DNA of 64,000 nucleotides. Source: Alphaproteobacteria bacterium. GTDB lineage: Bacteria > Pseudomonadota > Alphaproteobacteria > Rhizobiales > Rhizobiaceae. Below the pieces are notes generated by a model. It saw nothing but the letters and a program-made list of their open reading frames with translations. It was not told where the DNA came from and made no database searches. Below are positions 8,483-16,598 of this stretch, in pieces (position 1 is the stretch's first letter; every line of letters begins with the position of its first letter). The position numbers were made by a program, and so were the translations under genes. Location of the stretch: positions 1 through 64,000 of the forward strand of contig JANSYK010000003.1 in the NCBI GenBank assembly GCA_024742485.1. The letters run 5' to 3'.

Positions 8483-10195
8483 ATGACGCTGATAGGGTGG
8501 CTATTTTCCGCTGCGCGACGATCCTGGCATGCGCTGCCGCTCAATGAACGGGCGCGGGCCAGTCTCAGGAAAGCGCTGTTCACGCGTCTCCCGCGCCTGT
8601 TCAGGGTCACGAAATCCTATTCGATGTGGCAGTTGCGCGAGAACAACATCAAGGCGCTTCGTCCATTGCGGCAGGGCAGGCGGTGCCTCGTCCTTTCAAC
8701 CGGACACACGCTGTTCATCGCTGAACAGCTTTCAAGGGAACTGGCCTCGTTCGGTTTTCAACCCACCATCCAGGAGAGTTGGGCGGGTGGTGAAACCGAC
8801 TTTTGTTTTGCGATTGCGCCACACATGTTTGAGCATCTGCCCGCCCACTATTTTGTCGTTCAGGTCGAGCAACTGCAAGATCAGCGTTGGCGGTCTGAAA
8901 GCTACAATGGGTTGTTGCGCGCCAGTGCGGCTGTTCTGGACTATTCAGCAGACAATATCGCGGAACTCCTGTCACGCGGCTTCCACTACACCGGATTGTT
9001 TCACCTGCCGATTTCAATCGCCGAGAGGGTGAACCGCCAGATGGATCGACCTATCGAAATCCTGTTCTACGGCGCAATGAACGAACGGCGACGGGCCATC
9101 ATCAGCGCGTTGTCGGATGAATGGACGATCACGATAGCAAGCGAGGTCTTCGGCGAGGAGATGAAATCTCGCCTCTCATCGACGAAGATTGTTTTGAATC
9201 TCCATTTTTACGACGATGCCCGTCTGGAGACCACACGGCTGTGCGAGTCGCTGTCCCATGGCGCGATGGTCCTCAGCGAGGATGCGACTGATATTTCCGC
9301 TCACCCGGAACTCGTGAACCTGGTTACATTCGTGTCCACTGGCAATATCGAGGCTATGCGGAGGGCACTTCGCACGCTCAAAGATCGCGCAGATGTCCAG
9401 CAATCCCTGTCAGAGCACCACTCGGCCATCGCGGCCGCGCCGCGACATTTTCGGGGGTATCTGGCCCGATTTCTGCTGGCCCAGCAAATGATATCCTTCG
9501 AGACCTTTGAATCCAGCGTGCCGGCCTATCCGGGGTTACCCGAGAGCTGGAGCAGGATCTGCCTGACATTGCCGGAAACGCCCGACAGACGACAGGCCTT
9601 TTCAACGGCCCATCCGCAGTTCGCGTTGTTTGACGGTCTGCGATATCATCCGGCGTGGAAAGGGTGTGCGCTGAGCTACAAACACCTCTTCAATGCCACG
9701 GCCGCCCGCCAGTCTGATATGATGGTGATATGCGAGGACGATGCCGTATTCGATCAGGCGGATCCGCGCCTGGATGCCATTCTGCAATACCTCGCGGCGC
9801 GCGTAGGGCAGTGGGACGTTTTCTCAGGCTTTATCGCCGATTTGAGTGAGGATGTCAGGATCATCCGTATCGAGGAAGAGCAGGGACAGAAATACATTTG
9901 GCTGGATCACGCGGTCAGCACGCTTTTCAACATTTATGCTCCCTCGGCCAGACAAGGACTCTCGAACTGGAATATCAGGGACGATCTAACGATTGATCGC
10001 TACATGGCATCATTGGGGCTGCGCTTTGTGACGACATATCCATTTTTTGCCGGGCATGACGAAACACTGACGTCAACGGTGTGGGGTTTTGACAACCGGG
10101 AGTACCGGACGATGATCGAAAAAACCAACGTGACGCTATCAAGAAAAATTCGTGAATTCGAACATGCAGAGGCGAATGCCGGGGCGAACGGATAG
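8483..10195 (+). CDS. Two-domain glycosyltransferase: GT-B-like N-terminus plus GT25-like C-terminus
   Basis: About 570 residues. The N-terminal ~350 residues look like a GT-B transferase lacking strong canonical motifs (ILFYGAMNERR; LETTRLCESLSHGAMVLSEDA, a C-terminal nucleotide-sugar site). The last ~215 residues resemble GT25 LPS-type transferases: ICLTLPETPDRR, then GCALSYKHLFN and MVICEDDAVF with the E-D-D motif. The start is uncertain. ATG 8483 fits a conserved-looking opening (W-HALPL, LPRLFR); earlier in-frame starts at 8345 and 8399 add residues unlike the family. Substrates are unknown. Confidence 0.7.
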   Translation: MTLIGWLFSAARRSWHALPLNERARASLRKALFTRLPRLFRVTKSYSMWQLRENNIKALRPLRQGRRCLVLSTGHTLFIAEQLSRELASFGFQPTIQESWAGGETDFCFAIAPHMFEHLPAHYFVVQVEQLQDQRWRSESYNGLLRASAAVLDYSADNIAELLSRGFHYTGLFHLPISIAERVNRQMDRPIEILFYGAMNERRRAIISALSDEWTITIASEVFGEEMKSRLSSTKIVLNLHFYDDARLETTRLCESLSHGAMVLSEDATDISAHPELVNLVTFVSTGNIEAMRRALRTLKDRADVQQSLSEHHSAIAAAPRHFRGYLARFLLAQQMISFETFESSVPAYPGLPESWSRICLTLPETPDRRQAFSTAHPQFALFDGLRYHPAWKGCALSYKHLFNATAARQSDMMVICEDDAVFDQADPRLDAILQYLAARVGQWDVFSGFIADLSEDVRIIRIEEEQGQKYIWLDHAVSTLFNIYAPSARQGLSNWNIRDDLTIDRYMASLGLRFVTTYPFFAGHDETLTSTVWGFDNREYRTMIEKTNVTLSRKIREFEHAEANAGANG

Positions 10196-10202
10196 TTGGC
10201 TG

Positions 10203-10937
10203 TCAGACCACCTGGCCATGGGTCGTAATCGGTTCATCTCCGATCAGCGTGCCTTGCGAAAGAGTGATGCGGCGATTGCAGTAACGGCTCAGCAACTCCT
10301 CGCTATGGCTTGCCAGCAGGATGATGGATGTTTGAGAGAAGAGCCCTTCAATGCGCTGTTGTGCCTTGTCCTGAAAGGCGGCATCACCGGCGCCAATGCC
10401 CTCGTCAATCAAAAGAATATCATTCTGGATTGCCGTTGACATGGCGAACGTCAGGCGAGCGATCATCCCTGTCGAGTACGTCTTCATCGGAAGATGAAGA
10501 AATTCACCGAGTTCGGAAAATTCGGCAATGCCGTCAATCAGCCGGGACACTTGTTTGCGGCGCAATCCCAGAATGGCGCCCCTTAGATAAATATTATCCA
10601 GTCCCGTTGCCTCGAAATCGATTCCGGCACTGGGATCGAGAATGGTCCCGACACTGCCGTCGATTCTTGCGGATCCGTGGACAGGCTTGTAGATCCCCGC
10701 AAGAACGCGGAGCAGCGTCGTTTTGCCGGAACCGTTATGGCCAACGAGGCCGATGCGATCGCCATCATTGATTTGCAGGTTGAGCCGATCGAGCGCGCGT
10801 ACCGTGACAATGTCTCGCGAACCGGCGGTCACCAGTCCGCCGGCAGCCTGTTCCATGATCGTGTCCTTGATCGAACGCGCCCTGGATCCGAAAACGGCAA
10901 AATCAACGGTCAGGTCGGTGATGGTGATGGTCGCCAT
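10203..10937 (-). CDS. Polysaccharide ABC exporter, ATP-binding subunit (KpsT/Wzt-like)
   Basis: A 244-residue ATPase. The Walker A motif is GHNGSGKTTLL, the signature region is YSTGMIARLTFAMST and Walker B is DILLIDEGIGAGD, whose GAGD ending is typical of the Wzt/TagH polysaccharide and teichoic acid exporter ATPases. It lacks the C-terminal carbohydrate-binding domain of O9a-type Wzt, so export probably does not depend on recognition of a terminal cap. It follows its permease by one base. It powers transfer of the lipid-linked glycan across the inner membrane. Confidence 0.92.
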   Translation of the reverse strand: MATITITDLTVDFAVFGSRARSIKDTIMEQAAGGLVTAGSRDIVTVRALDRLNLQINDGDRIGLVGHNGSGKTTLLRVLAGIYKPVHGSARIDGSVGTILDPSAGIDFEATGLDNIYLRGAILGLRRKQVSRLIDGIAEFSELGEFLHLPMKTYSTGMIARLTFAMSTAIQNDILLIDEGIGAGDAAFQDKAQQRIEGLFSQTSIILLASHSEELLSRYCNRRITLSQGTLIGDEPITTHGQVV

Positions 10938-10938
10938 A

Positions 10939-11748
10939 TCAGACCCAATAGGCTATGCGCGCATAGGCGCGACGATACAGATAGATGGTCGCGATCGTGC
11001 CAAAGAACGCCATCACCAAGCACACCGCCCAACTGGTCAAAGGTGGTCTCAAACCGAGCAGGGGCGCTCGGACAACTTCCAATAGATGGTAAAGTGGGTT
11101 GTAGGTCACAAAGGCAGGACGTGACGGAAGATCGCTGATGGACCAGAACACCGGTGTGAGAAAGAACAGGACCTGTATCACGCTGAGGATGACCTGTGGA
11201 ATATCCCGGAATCGGGTGGACAGAATTCCGGCCATGAAAGCGATCCAGCCTATATTGAGAAGAAACAGCGGTAATCCCAGCAAAAACAGGAATGTATTTC
11301 CACTCAGGGGCGGTCTGATGATCATCAGAAGACAAATGAACACGATCATGTTGAAGCTCCACATGATCACGTTGCGCATGAGCATCTGGAAGATATGGAT
11401 GCTGATCGGCAACGGAATGTTGCGGATATAGCTCTCTTGATCAATAAACGTGGTGCTTCCGTCGGTGATGCAATTCACCAGAAGGCTCCACATGATCATG
11501 CCGGCCGCAATATAGGGCAAGGTTTCGAAGGGGTCGCGATCAAGAAGCGTGGTGGTGATGAGACTCAGCGTGCCGATAAGGATTGCCATGGAAACAGTAA
11601 TCCAGAATGGACCGAGCATCGAGCGCCGAAATTTCTGGCGAAGATCGTGCAATGCGAGCAACGACCACGCTTCATATCGCATGAACCCTTTCCAAAGGTC
11701 CTCTATCGCTTCGCGGGCAAGGTGTTTTGCGCTGATGATTTTGGTCAT
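10939..11748 (-). CDS. Polysaccharide ABC exporter, permease (KpsM/Wzm-like, ABC-2 type)
   Basis: A 269-residue inner-membrane protein with about six hydrophobic segments. It begins with the amphipathic entry RYEAWSLLALHDLRQKFRRS followed by MLGPFW, hallmarks of ABC-2 polysaccharide permeases; LFFLTPVFW and the C-terminal YNPLYHLLEVVRAPLLG are equally typical. With the ATPase encoded after it, it forms the export channel. No Wzx flippase or Wzy polymerase was found in the cluster, so the ABC-dependent route is the likely one. The direction is opposite to most of the transferase genes. Confidence 0.92.
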   Translation of the reverse strand: MTKIISAKHLAREAIEDLWKGFMRYEAWSLLALHDLRQKFRRSMLGPFWITVSMAILIGTLSLITTTLLDRDPFETLPYIAAGMIMWSLLVNCITDGSTTFIDQESYIRNIPLPISIHIFQMLMRNVIMWSFNMIVFICLLMIIRPPLSGNTFLFLLGLPLFLLNIGWIAFMAGILSTRFRDIPQVILSVIQVLFFLTPVFWSISDLPSRPAFVTYNPLYHLLEVVRAPLLGLRPPLTSWAVCLVMAFFGTIATIYLYRRAYARIAYWV

Positions 11749-11911
11749 GTCTGTTGCCGGAAAAATACCGCTTCGGTTGCACTGAACAAGTCCAGTTCAT
11801 TTTGGAACAGGCGCCGACTGAATCTTCGGGCTTACCGAGCCAGCTTATACTGTAATAATTTTCGTTTTGAACCCACGAACACGGAGCGTACGTTGCGATG
11901 ATAGGAGAACC

Positions 11912-12004
11912 ATGCGCAAAGATCGATCAGTACAGATGATTGTCACGCTCAACCCGAAAGACAGGCGGCGGATCCAGTCTGGAAGGCGAGGCAAGTCTTC
12001 ATGA
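11912..12004 (+). CDS. Very small ORF, possible leader of a coupled cascade
   Basis: A 30-codon open frame, basic and rich in Arg/Lys. It has one of the better ribosome-binding sites in the cluster (AGGAG, 4 bases before the ATG), and its stop overlaps the next start as ATGA. I do not recognise the peptide. It may be a leader peptide for translational coupling or the first fragment of a decayed gene broken by a frameshift, since the next frame continues without a gap. Confidence 0.35.
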   Translation: MRKDRSVQMIVTLNPKDRRRIQSGRRGKSS

Positions 12005-12321
12005 CGGTGCCGGTGCAACTTCGCCAAGGCTTGATTGTCGCAAGAGATCGATTGCAGCAACTCACGTGGAAGGCTGACATGTCTGAAATTCACCGTCGTC
12101 TGGACCGGATGGAAAGCGATCTGATGGACCGCCTTTCAATCCTTGAGGCGCCTTTGACCCATCAGGTTTCCGTGCTGCAGCGGCCAACTGGCAACGATAC
12201 GCCGTTGCAGCTTCCTGTTCTCGCTGCACTCCACCGGTCCCACGCGCCATACCGAATGACAGTGAACACGGACAGGGCTGAGGCGTATGAGCAAATCCGA
12301 AAAAAATGGCAGTTGAATTGA
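12001..12321 (+). CDS. Small hypothetical protein with coiled-coil-like segment
   Basis: A 106-codon frame that starts inside the stop of the 30-codon frame and overlaps the next glycosyltransferase start by 16 bases. An internal ATG at 12079 has a better ribosome-binding site (GGAAGG) and would give 80 residues. The segment MSEIHRRLDRMESDLMDRL has heptad-like spacing and could form a short coiled coil. No family is recognised. Coupling to both neighbours supports translation; lack of recognisable homology keeps confidence low. Confidence 0.4.
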   Translation: MTVPVQLRQGLIVARDRLQQLTWKADMSEIHRRLDRMESDLMDRLSILEAPLTHQVSVLQRPTGNDTPLQLPVLAALHRSHAPYRMTVNTDRAEAYEQIRKKWQLN

Positions 12322-13997
12322 AGTCTCGATCAGTCAACCCGGAGCACGTGTCCGACACGGCAGTTTCCGTTCTCGCGATCGGTGATGTGAGCTATGCCTT
12401 GGCGGCGTGTGAAACAATCAACTCTCTTCTGGACCACACGACGTTTGACATCTTTGTGTCGTGCGATGCCAGCACCTTCAGGCTCATTGAACCCAATCCG
12501 CGCATTCATTTGAATCTGGTCCCGGCAAAAACCACGACCAATCGCGCCGATCCCTTCCTGCAAAAAATGGACGCCCTGGAATGGTGTTGGCAGAGCACTG
12601 ATCACACATTTGTCATGCATATCGACGCGGATGCCGTGTTGGTGCATCAGGTGACGGACCGGATGATTGAAGACGGGCTCGGATCCAATGAGATTGGCAT
12701 GGTGGAGCAGACTGGAATAATCGAGACCGGGATGAACCGGGCTCAGTTGTATGAGCATTATCGGGCTGTTTCATTGGCGTTCCTCGCACCATCGCAATCT
12801 GCGCCGCCCCTGGAAAAATTTCGGTATTTCAACAGCGGCGTAATCCTGTTTCGCCGGCATGGGCTCAGGCATTTCTTGGATTGGGCTGGAAAGACAAGAT
12901 CAGAATTGCCCCCTTCTCATGCGGTTGGCCAGAACATGATTGCAGATCAGGACTACCTTCAGGTCTGGGCCAATCAACACAGGATCGAGACATGCACCGA
13001 TCTGGGTTGGCAATGGAATCACTGTCCGTTGTGGGATGGTGATTTTCCACGGACTGAGGCCTTGATTGCCCATCTCAGCAATTTCTGCAATGGCCCTGCG
13101 CCACAGACAATTGAGCGACTCAGACAGCTGCGAACAGGGCGGTCCCCGAACGAGATGCGACAACACCAATCGCCGGACATCACCTTCATTGTGGTAACGT
13201 ATAATTCGGAGACATTTCTCGGTCCTTGCCTGGACTTTGCATCCAGCAAAGGCAGTGTGATTGTAGTGGACAATGCCTCCACTGACACATCAGTCGAGAT
13301 TGCTAAAGGGCGCTGCGTTGTCGTGCTCAGCAATCAGGAGAATCTCGGTTTCGCAGCGGCTGCCAATATCGGAGCACGGTCAGCGAAGACAGATATAATC
13401 TGTTTTCTCAATCCGGACTGTTTTGTCGACCGCAAGACGGTCGCCAAAGCACAGGTGGCCCTGAACGACAATCCCCGGTGCCTTGCGGTTCCGGACTTTG
13501 TCGACTGGTCAGGTGTTCGCACTTGTGGACGACAGAGTGGATACACGCGATGGAAACTCCTTGCCGATCTGCTTGAAACCGGTGGGCATTGGCGTGTCGG
13601 GCAATGGATGAGATCAATTTCCCACGCAAACGGGACGGACTGGCATTGGCCAGTCGCGGCCTGCCTGTTCGTTAATCGGGATGTATTTGACCAGCTCACT
13701 GGCTTTCCCGAGACCTATTTTTGCTACATGGAGGATGTTGCAATCGGTCAACTGGCAGCGGCTCGCGGTATCCCGACGGTTGGGCTTGATAGCGCAGTCG
13801 TGCATCTGGAAAGACGCGGTGCCGATGTTGGCGCCAAGACGCGTAACGTTCTTCTGGACCGAGCACGATTGACCTATGCCAGGCTGCAGTATGGGCGGGC
13901 ATATGTTCTTTTTGTTCGAGGTCTGCGCAGAATGTTGCGGATCATGTCACGTCTGAAAGCCCTTTCCGGTGCCCATGCCATGCGAGGAAAAGCGTGA
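12306..13997 (+). CDS. Bifunctional glycosyltransferase (N-terminal GT-A sugar-nucleotide domain plus GT2)
   Basis: 563 residues with two GT-A domains. Residues about 15-230 contain HTFVMHIDADAVL, a DxD motif of nucleotide-diphospho-sugar transferases, with FNSGVILF as in GT8-like enzymes. Residues about 290-540 are a classical GT2: FIVVTYNSETFL, VVDNASTDTS, LGFAAAANIG, CFLNPDCF and a C-terminal YMEDV, the E-D acid/base region of rhamnosyl- and galactofuranosyltransferases. It probably adds two residues in succession. It overlaps the next transferase gene by 4 bases (GTGA). Confidence 0.85.
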   Translation: MAVELKSRSVNPEHVSDTAVSVLAIGDVSYALAACETINSLLDHTTFDIFVSCDASTFRLIEPNPRIHLNLVPAKTTTNRADPFLQKMDALEWCWQSTDHTFVMHIDADAVLVHQVTDRMIEDGLGSNEIGMVEQTGIIETGMNRAQLYEHYRAVSLAFLAPSQSAPPLEKFRYFNSGVILFRRHGLRHFLDWAGKTRSELPPSHAVGQNMIADQDYLQVWANQHRIETCTDLGWQWNHCPLWDGDFPRTEALIAHLSNFCNGPAPQTIERLRQLRTGRSPNEMRQHQSPDITFIVVTYNSETFLGPCLDFASSKGSVIVVDNASTDTSVEIAKGRCVVVLSNQENLGFAAAANIGARSAKTDIICFLNPDCFVDRKTVAKAQVALNDNPRCLAVPDFVDWSGVRTCGRQSGYTRWKLLADLLETGGHWRVGQWMRSISHANGTDWHWPVAACLFVNRDVFDQLTGFPETYFCYMEDVAIGQLAAARGIPTVGLDSAVVHLERRGADVGAKTRNVLLDRARLTYARLQYGRAYVLFVRGLRRMLRIMSRLKALSGAHAMRGKA

Positions 13998-14881
13998 ACT
14001 ACTACTTCTTACCTGGAACCGGAATTTACGGTGGGATCAAGGTTGCATTTCAGTTTGCCGATGCTCTGTGCGAGCTTGGGGTAAAGACTGTCGTTGCGAC
14101 ACCAGGGGGCGAAGCGCCAGACTGGTTTGTAACACAGGCTCCGATTGTGGACCGCGACGCTGCGCTGGCCAACTTGTCACAAACAGATGTTGTGTTGTTT
14201 TCACTCCCGCATGACTATGAAACTCTTCGCCAGACGCCGGCATCGCTGGTGTTCCATTGCCAGGGAACCGATCCCCTTATCGATCCCATTCTGGCCGATC
14301 ACTCAGTTACGGTACTGACCTGCTGGCAGCAGGCAAAAGATTATGCGGCAGAATTCGGTCGCCAGGCCATCGAGGTCGGCATATCGGTCTCGGACTGTTT
14401 CTTTTATGACGGTACAAGAAAAGTGCCGAACCAGATTGCATTCATGCCGCGTCGCGGCGCCAGCATTGTGGATGAATGTGCCGCGGCAATCAGCGGCTTC
14501 GAGTTCGTGCCAATTGATGGAGACCATGAAAATGTGGTCGCACGCAAATTGAAGAAATCGACATATTATCTGGCAACATCGGTGATCGAAGGATTCGGGC
14601 TTCCGGCCCTTGAGGCCATGGCCGCCGGATGTGTGGTGACCAGTGTGCCGGTGCATGGCGCCAAGGAATATCTGATTGATCAGCGCAGTTGCCAGATTGC
14701 GGATCCAGCTCAAATGCCGTCCGCCCTGCATGCTGTCACAGATGGGTCGGGCGAAGTTATCCACACCCGCCTTTTGGCCGGCGCGCGGAATGTCGCGGCA
14801 AATTACCGGCCCAGTTTCCACAAACGCAAGCTCCGCGATGCTCTGAATGGTCGGTTGCAGGAGGCACTGTCGTGGAGCTGA
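13994..14881 (+). CDS. Glycosyltransferase, GT4-like
   Basis: 295 residues, short for a GT-B enzyme, which is usually 350-400. The N-terminal GTGIYGGIKVAFQFADAL is the GGI/KV glycan-acceptor entry seen in GT4 proteins. The C-terminal half has SVIEGFGLPALEAMAAGCVV, the E-x7-E nucleotide-sugar motif, and then the usual final helices. It starts with a GTG overlapping the previous stop (GTGA) and overlaps the next gene by 10 bp. The donor sugar is unknown. Confidence 0.8.
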   Translation: MNYYFLPGTGIYGGIKVAFQFADALCELGVKTVVATPGGEAPDWFVTQAPIVDRDAALANLSQTDVVLFSLPHDYETLRQTPASLVFHCQGTDPLIDPILADHSVTVLTCWQQAKDYAAEFGRQAIEVGISVSDCFFYDGTRKVPNQIAFMPRRGASIVDECAAAISGFEFVPIDGDHENVVARKLKKSTYYLATSVIEGFGLPALEAMAAGCVVTSVPVHGAKEYLIDQRSCQIADPAQMPSALHAVTDGSGEVIHTRLLAGARNVAANYRPSFHKRKLRDALNGRLQEALSWS

Positions 14882-15618
14882 CTGTCGTCATCCCGTCTTT
14901 TGGTCTGGTGGCCCTGTTGCAGGCGTGTCTGACGCAGCTGGAAGTCAGCATTGCGAATGCGCGGTTGGATCGATTTGCCATCATTGTGACTGACAACGGA
15001 AGTGGCATTCCCTATTCTGACGAGCAGTTTCATTGTGACCATCTGCGAATAGTTCGCACAGACAGGCGAGTATCGTTCTCCCGCGCCTGCAACCTTGGGG
15101 CAGCCGCGCAGCCGGCCGATCATTATCTTTTCCTCAACAACGACATATTGCTGCACCCAAGGGCACTCGATGATATGATGCACCTGATTGCCGAACCGAA
15201 TGTCGGCATTTGTGGAGCGCGACTGGTTTACCCCGACGAGACTATTCAACATTGCGGTATCCGGATGACGTCTGATGATCGCGCTGCAAGGCATGAATTC
15301 CATGGCAGGGCCAGCCGGGGCGTTTCGCGAACTGTCAGGTCATTTCAGGCCGTCACTGGTGCGGCGCTGCTGATCAGGGGTGATTTGTTTATGAGGTTGG
15401 GGGGCTTCGACGAGGTGTATCCATTCGGGTATGAAGATACGGATCTTTGCCTTCGTGCGCGACTAACAGGTTGCACAATCACCTGTTCCCAAGCGATCGA
15501 TTCCATCCACTTTGAATCAACCAGCAACAAGGACCCCTTGCGCCACACCGCCAGCCGAAAGGTCTTCATGCACAGATGGGCTGGTCGGTTCTCTGTCGAC
15601 GACCGGGACGAAACATGA
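14872..15618 (+). CDS. Glycosyltransferase family 2
   Basis: 248 residues. TVVIPSFG opens the GT-A fold, VTDNGSG binds the nucleotide, YLFLNNDILL holds the DxD-equivalent N-N-D, and a C-terminal GYEDTDLCLRA carries the catalytic E-D region of rhamnosyltransferase-like GT2 enzymes. The GTG at 14872 is chosen because AGGAGG lies 7 bases upstream; the frame is open further upstream, but that stretch reads as non-coding shadow of the previous gene. It is coupled to the next gene by ATGA. Confidence 0.85.
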   Translation: MELTVVIPSFGLVALLQACLTQLEVSIANARLDRFAIIVTDNGSGIPYSDEQFHCDHLRIVRTDRRVSFSRACNLGAAAQPADHYLFLNNDILLHPRALDDMMHLIAEPNVGICGARLVYPDETIQHCGIRMTSDDRAARHEFHGRASRGVSRTVRSFQAVTGAALLIRGDLFMRLGGFDEVYPFGYEDTDLCLRARLTGCTITCSQAIDSIHFESTSNKDPLRHTASRKVFMHRWAGRFSVDDRDET

Positions 15619-16598
15619 CTGCACCCATGTCATTCTCGCTGATTGTTCACACCAGGAATTCCGCGGAAACCCTGCCAAGGCTGCTGGAGACGACAGCGTG
15701 GATCGAAGAACGGATTGTTGTCGACATGGGGAGCATCGACTCAACCATTGCCCTTGCCGAAGAGGCGGGTTGCCGCATCGAGACGATCGAGCCGTCTGAC
15801 CAGGTTGATGCCGTTCGCAACAGATGTCTGCAGTTTGCCAATCACGAATGGTTGCTTGTGCTTGATTCAGACGAATATCTCTCGTCCGACGCACAAACGG
15901 AGATCGGGCGACTGGTCAATGACAATGGCCGTGCATTCGATGCTTTTGCCATTCCGCGCTTCAACACGATTGCCGGGCAATTGATGCGCGGCGGCCAATG
16001 GTATCCTGACCGGCAAATTCGACTATTTCGCAAGGGCAGCGTCGCCTGGCAGCCCGGACACCACCAGGCGGTGGAGGTCAAAACCGGCATGGACCGGCTG
16101 ATGTCATTGTCACCTCCCGACTGCCTGCATATCCATCATGCCAATTACGCCAGTGTCGCCGATTTCGTGGAGCGTCAGGTCAAATATGCACTGACCGATT
16201 CCTATTCGGACGATTTCGATTTCCATTGCGACCTGAAACGGGCCTATCAGGAATTCGAAAGCCGGTTTGATGTCGAGGCCGATGGCGATCTGTCGACCGC
16301 GCTGGCGATTGTCATGTCCTGGGACAAGGTCATTCGCGGCGTCTTGCATTGGGAGAAAACGGGAAGGGCCGGACCACTTGAAACAGCATTCACTCTTCCA
16401 ATCGTCGTGGACATGCCGGAAACGGAAGAATTGGTTGAACTGCGGGAACGTATCGCCGCGATACAGGCCTCGACAAGCTGGCGTATGACCGCACCATTGC
16501 GGTGGGTTTCGACCGCCATTCGTTCCCTGCGCGCGAACGGGAACGCTTTGGCGGACGACCATGGAGGGGCGGGCAGGCGTCGGAACGACGATGAATAG
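15615..16598 (+). CDS. Glycosyltransferase family 2, LpsA/WaaE-like
   Basis: 327 residues. FSLIVHTRNSAETL and VVDMGSIDST open the GT2 fold; LLVLDSDEYLS is the DxD motif. The later QWYPDRQIRLFRKG and HHAN-type motif match the LpsA/KdtX (lipopolysaccharide core glucosyltransferase) branch. A C-terminal SWRMTAPLRWV tail matches one at the end of the methyltransferase encoded two genes later. The start overlaps the previous stop (ATGA). A role in assembling the same glycan is inferred from context. Confidence 0.85.
   Translation: MTAPMSFSLIVHTRNSAETLPRLLETTAWIEERIVVDMGSIDSTIALAEEAGCRIETIEPSDQVDAVRNRCLQFANHEWLLVLDSDEYLSSDAQTEIGRLVNDNGRAFDAFAIPRFNTIAGQLMRGGQWYPDRQIRLFRKGSVAWQPGHHQAVEVKTGMDRLMSLSPPDCLHIHHANYASVADFVERQVKYALTDSYSDDFDFHCDLKRAYQEFESRFDVEADGDLSTALAIVMSWDKVIRGVLHWEKTGRAGPLETAFTLPIVVDMPETEELVELRERIAAIQASTSWRMTAPLRWVSTAIRSLRANGNALADDHGGAGRRRNDDE

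Noticed and set aside
8821-8850. CCCACTAT inside the glycosyltransferase gene as another TAGTGGG-type site
   Set aside because: A single heptamer within coding sequence without the 11-bp partner.
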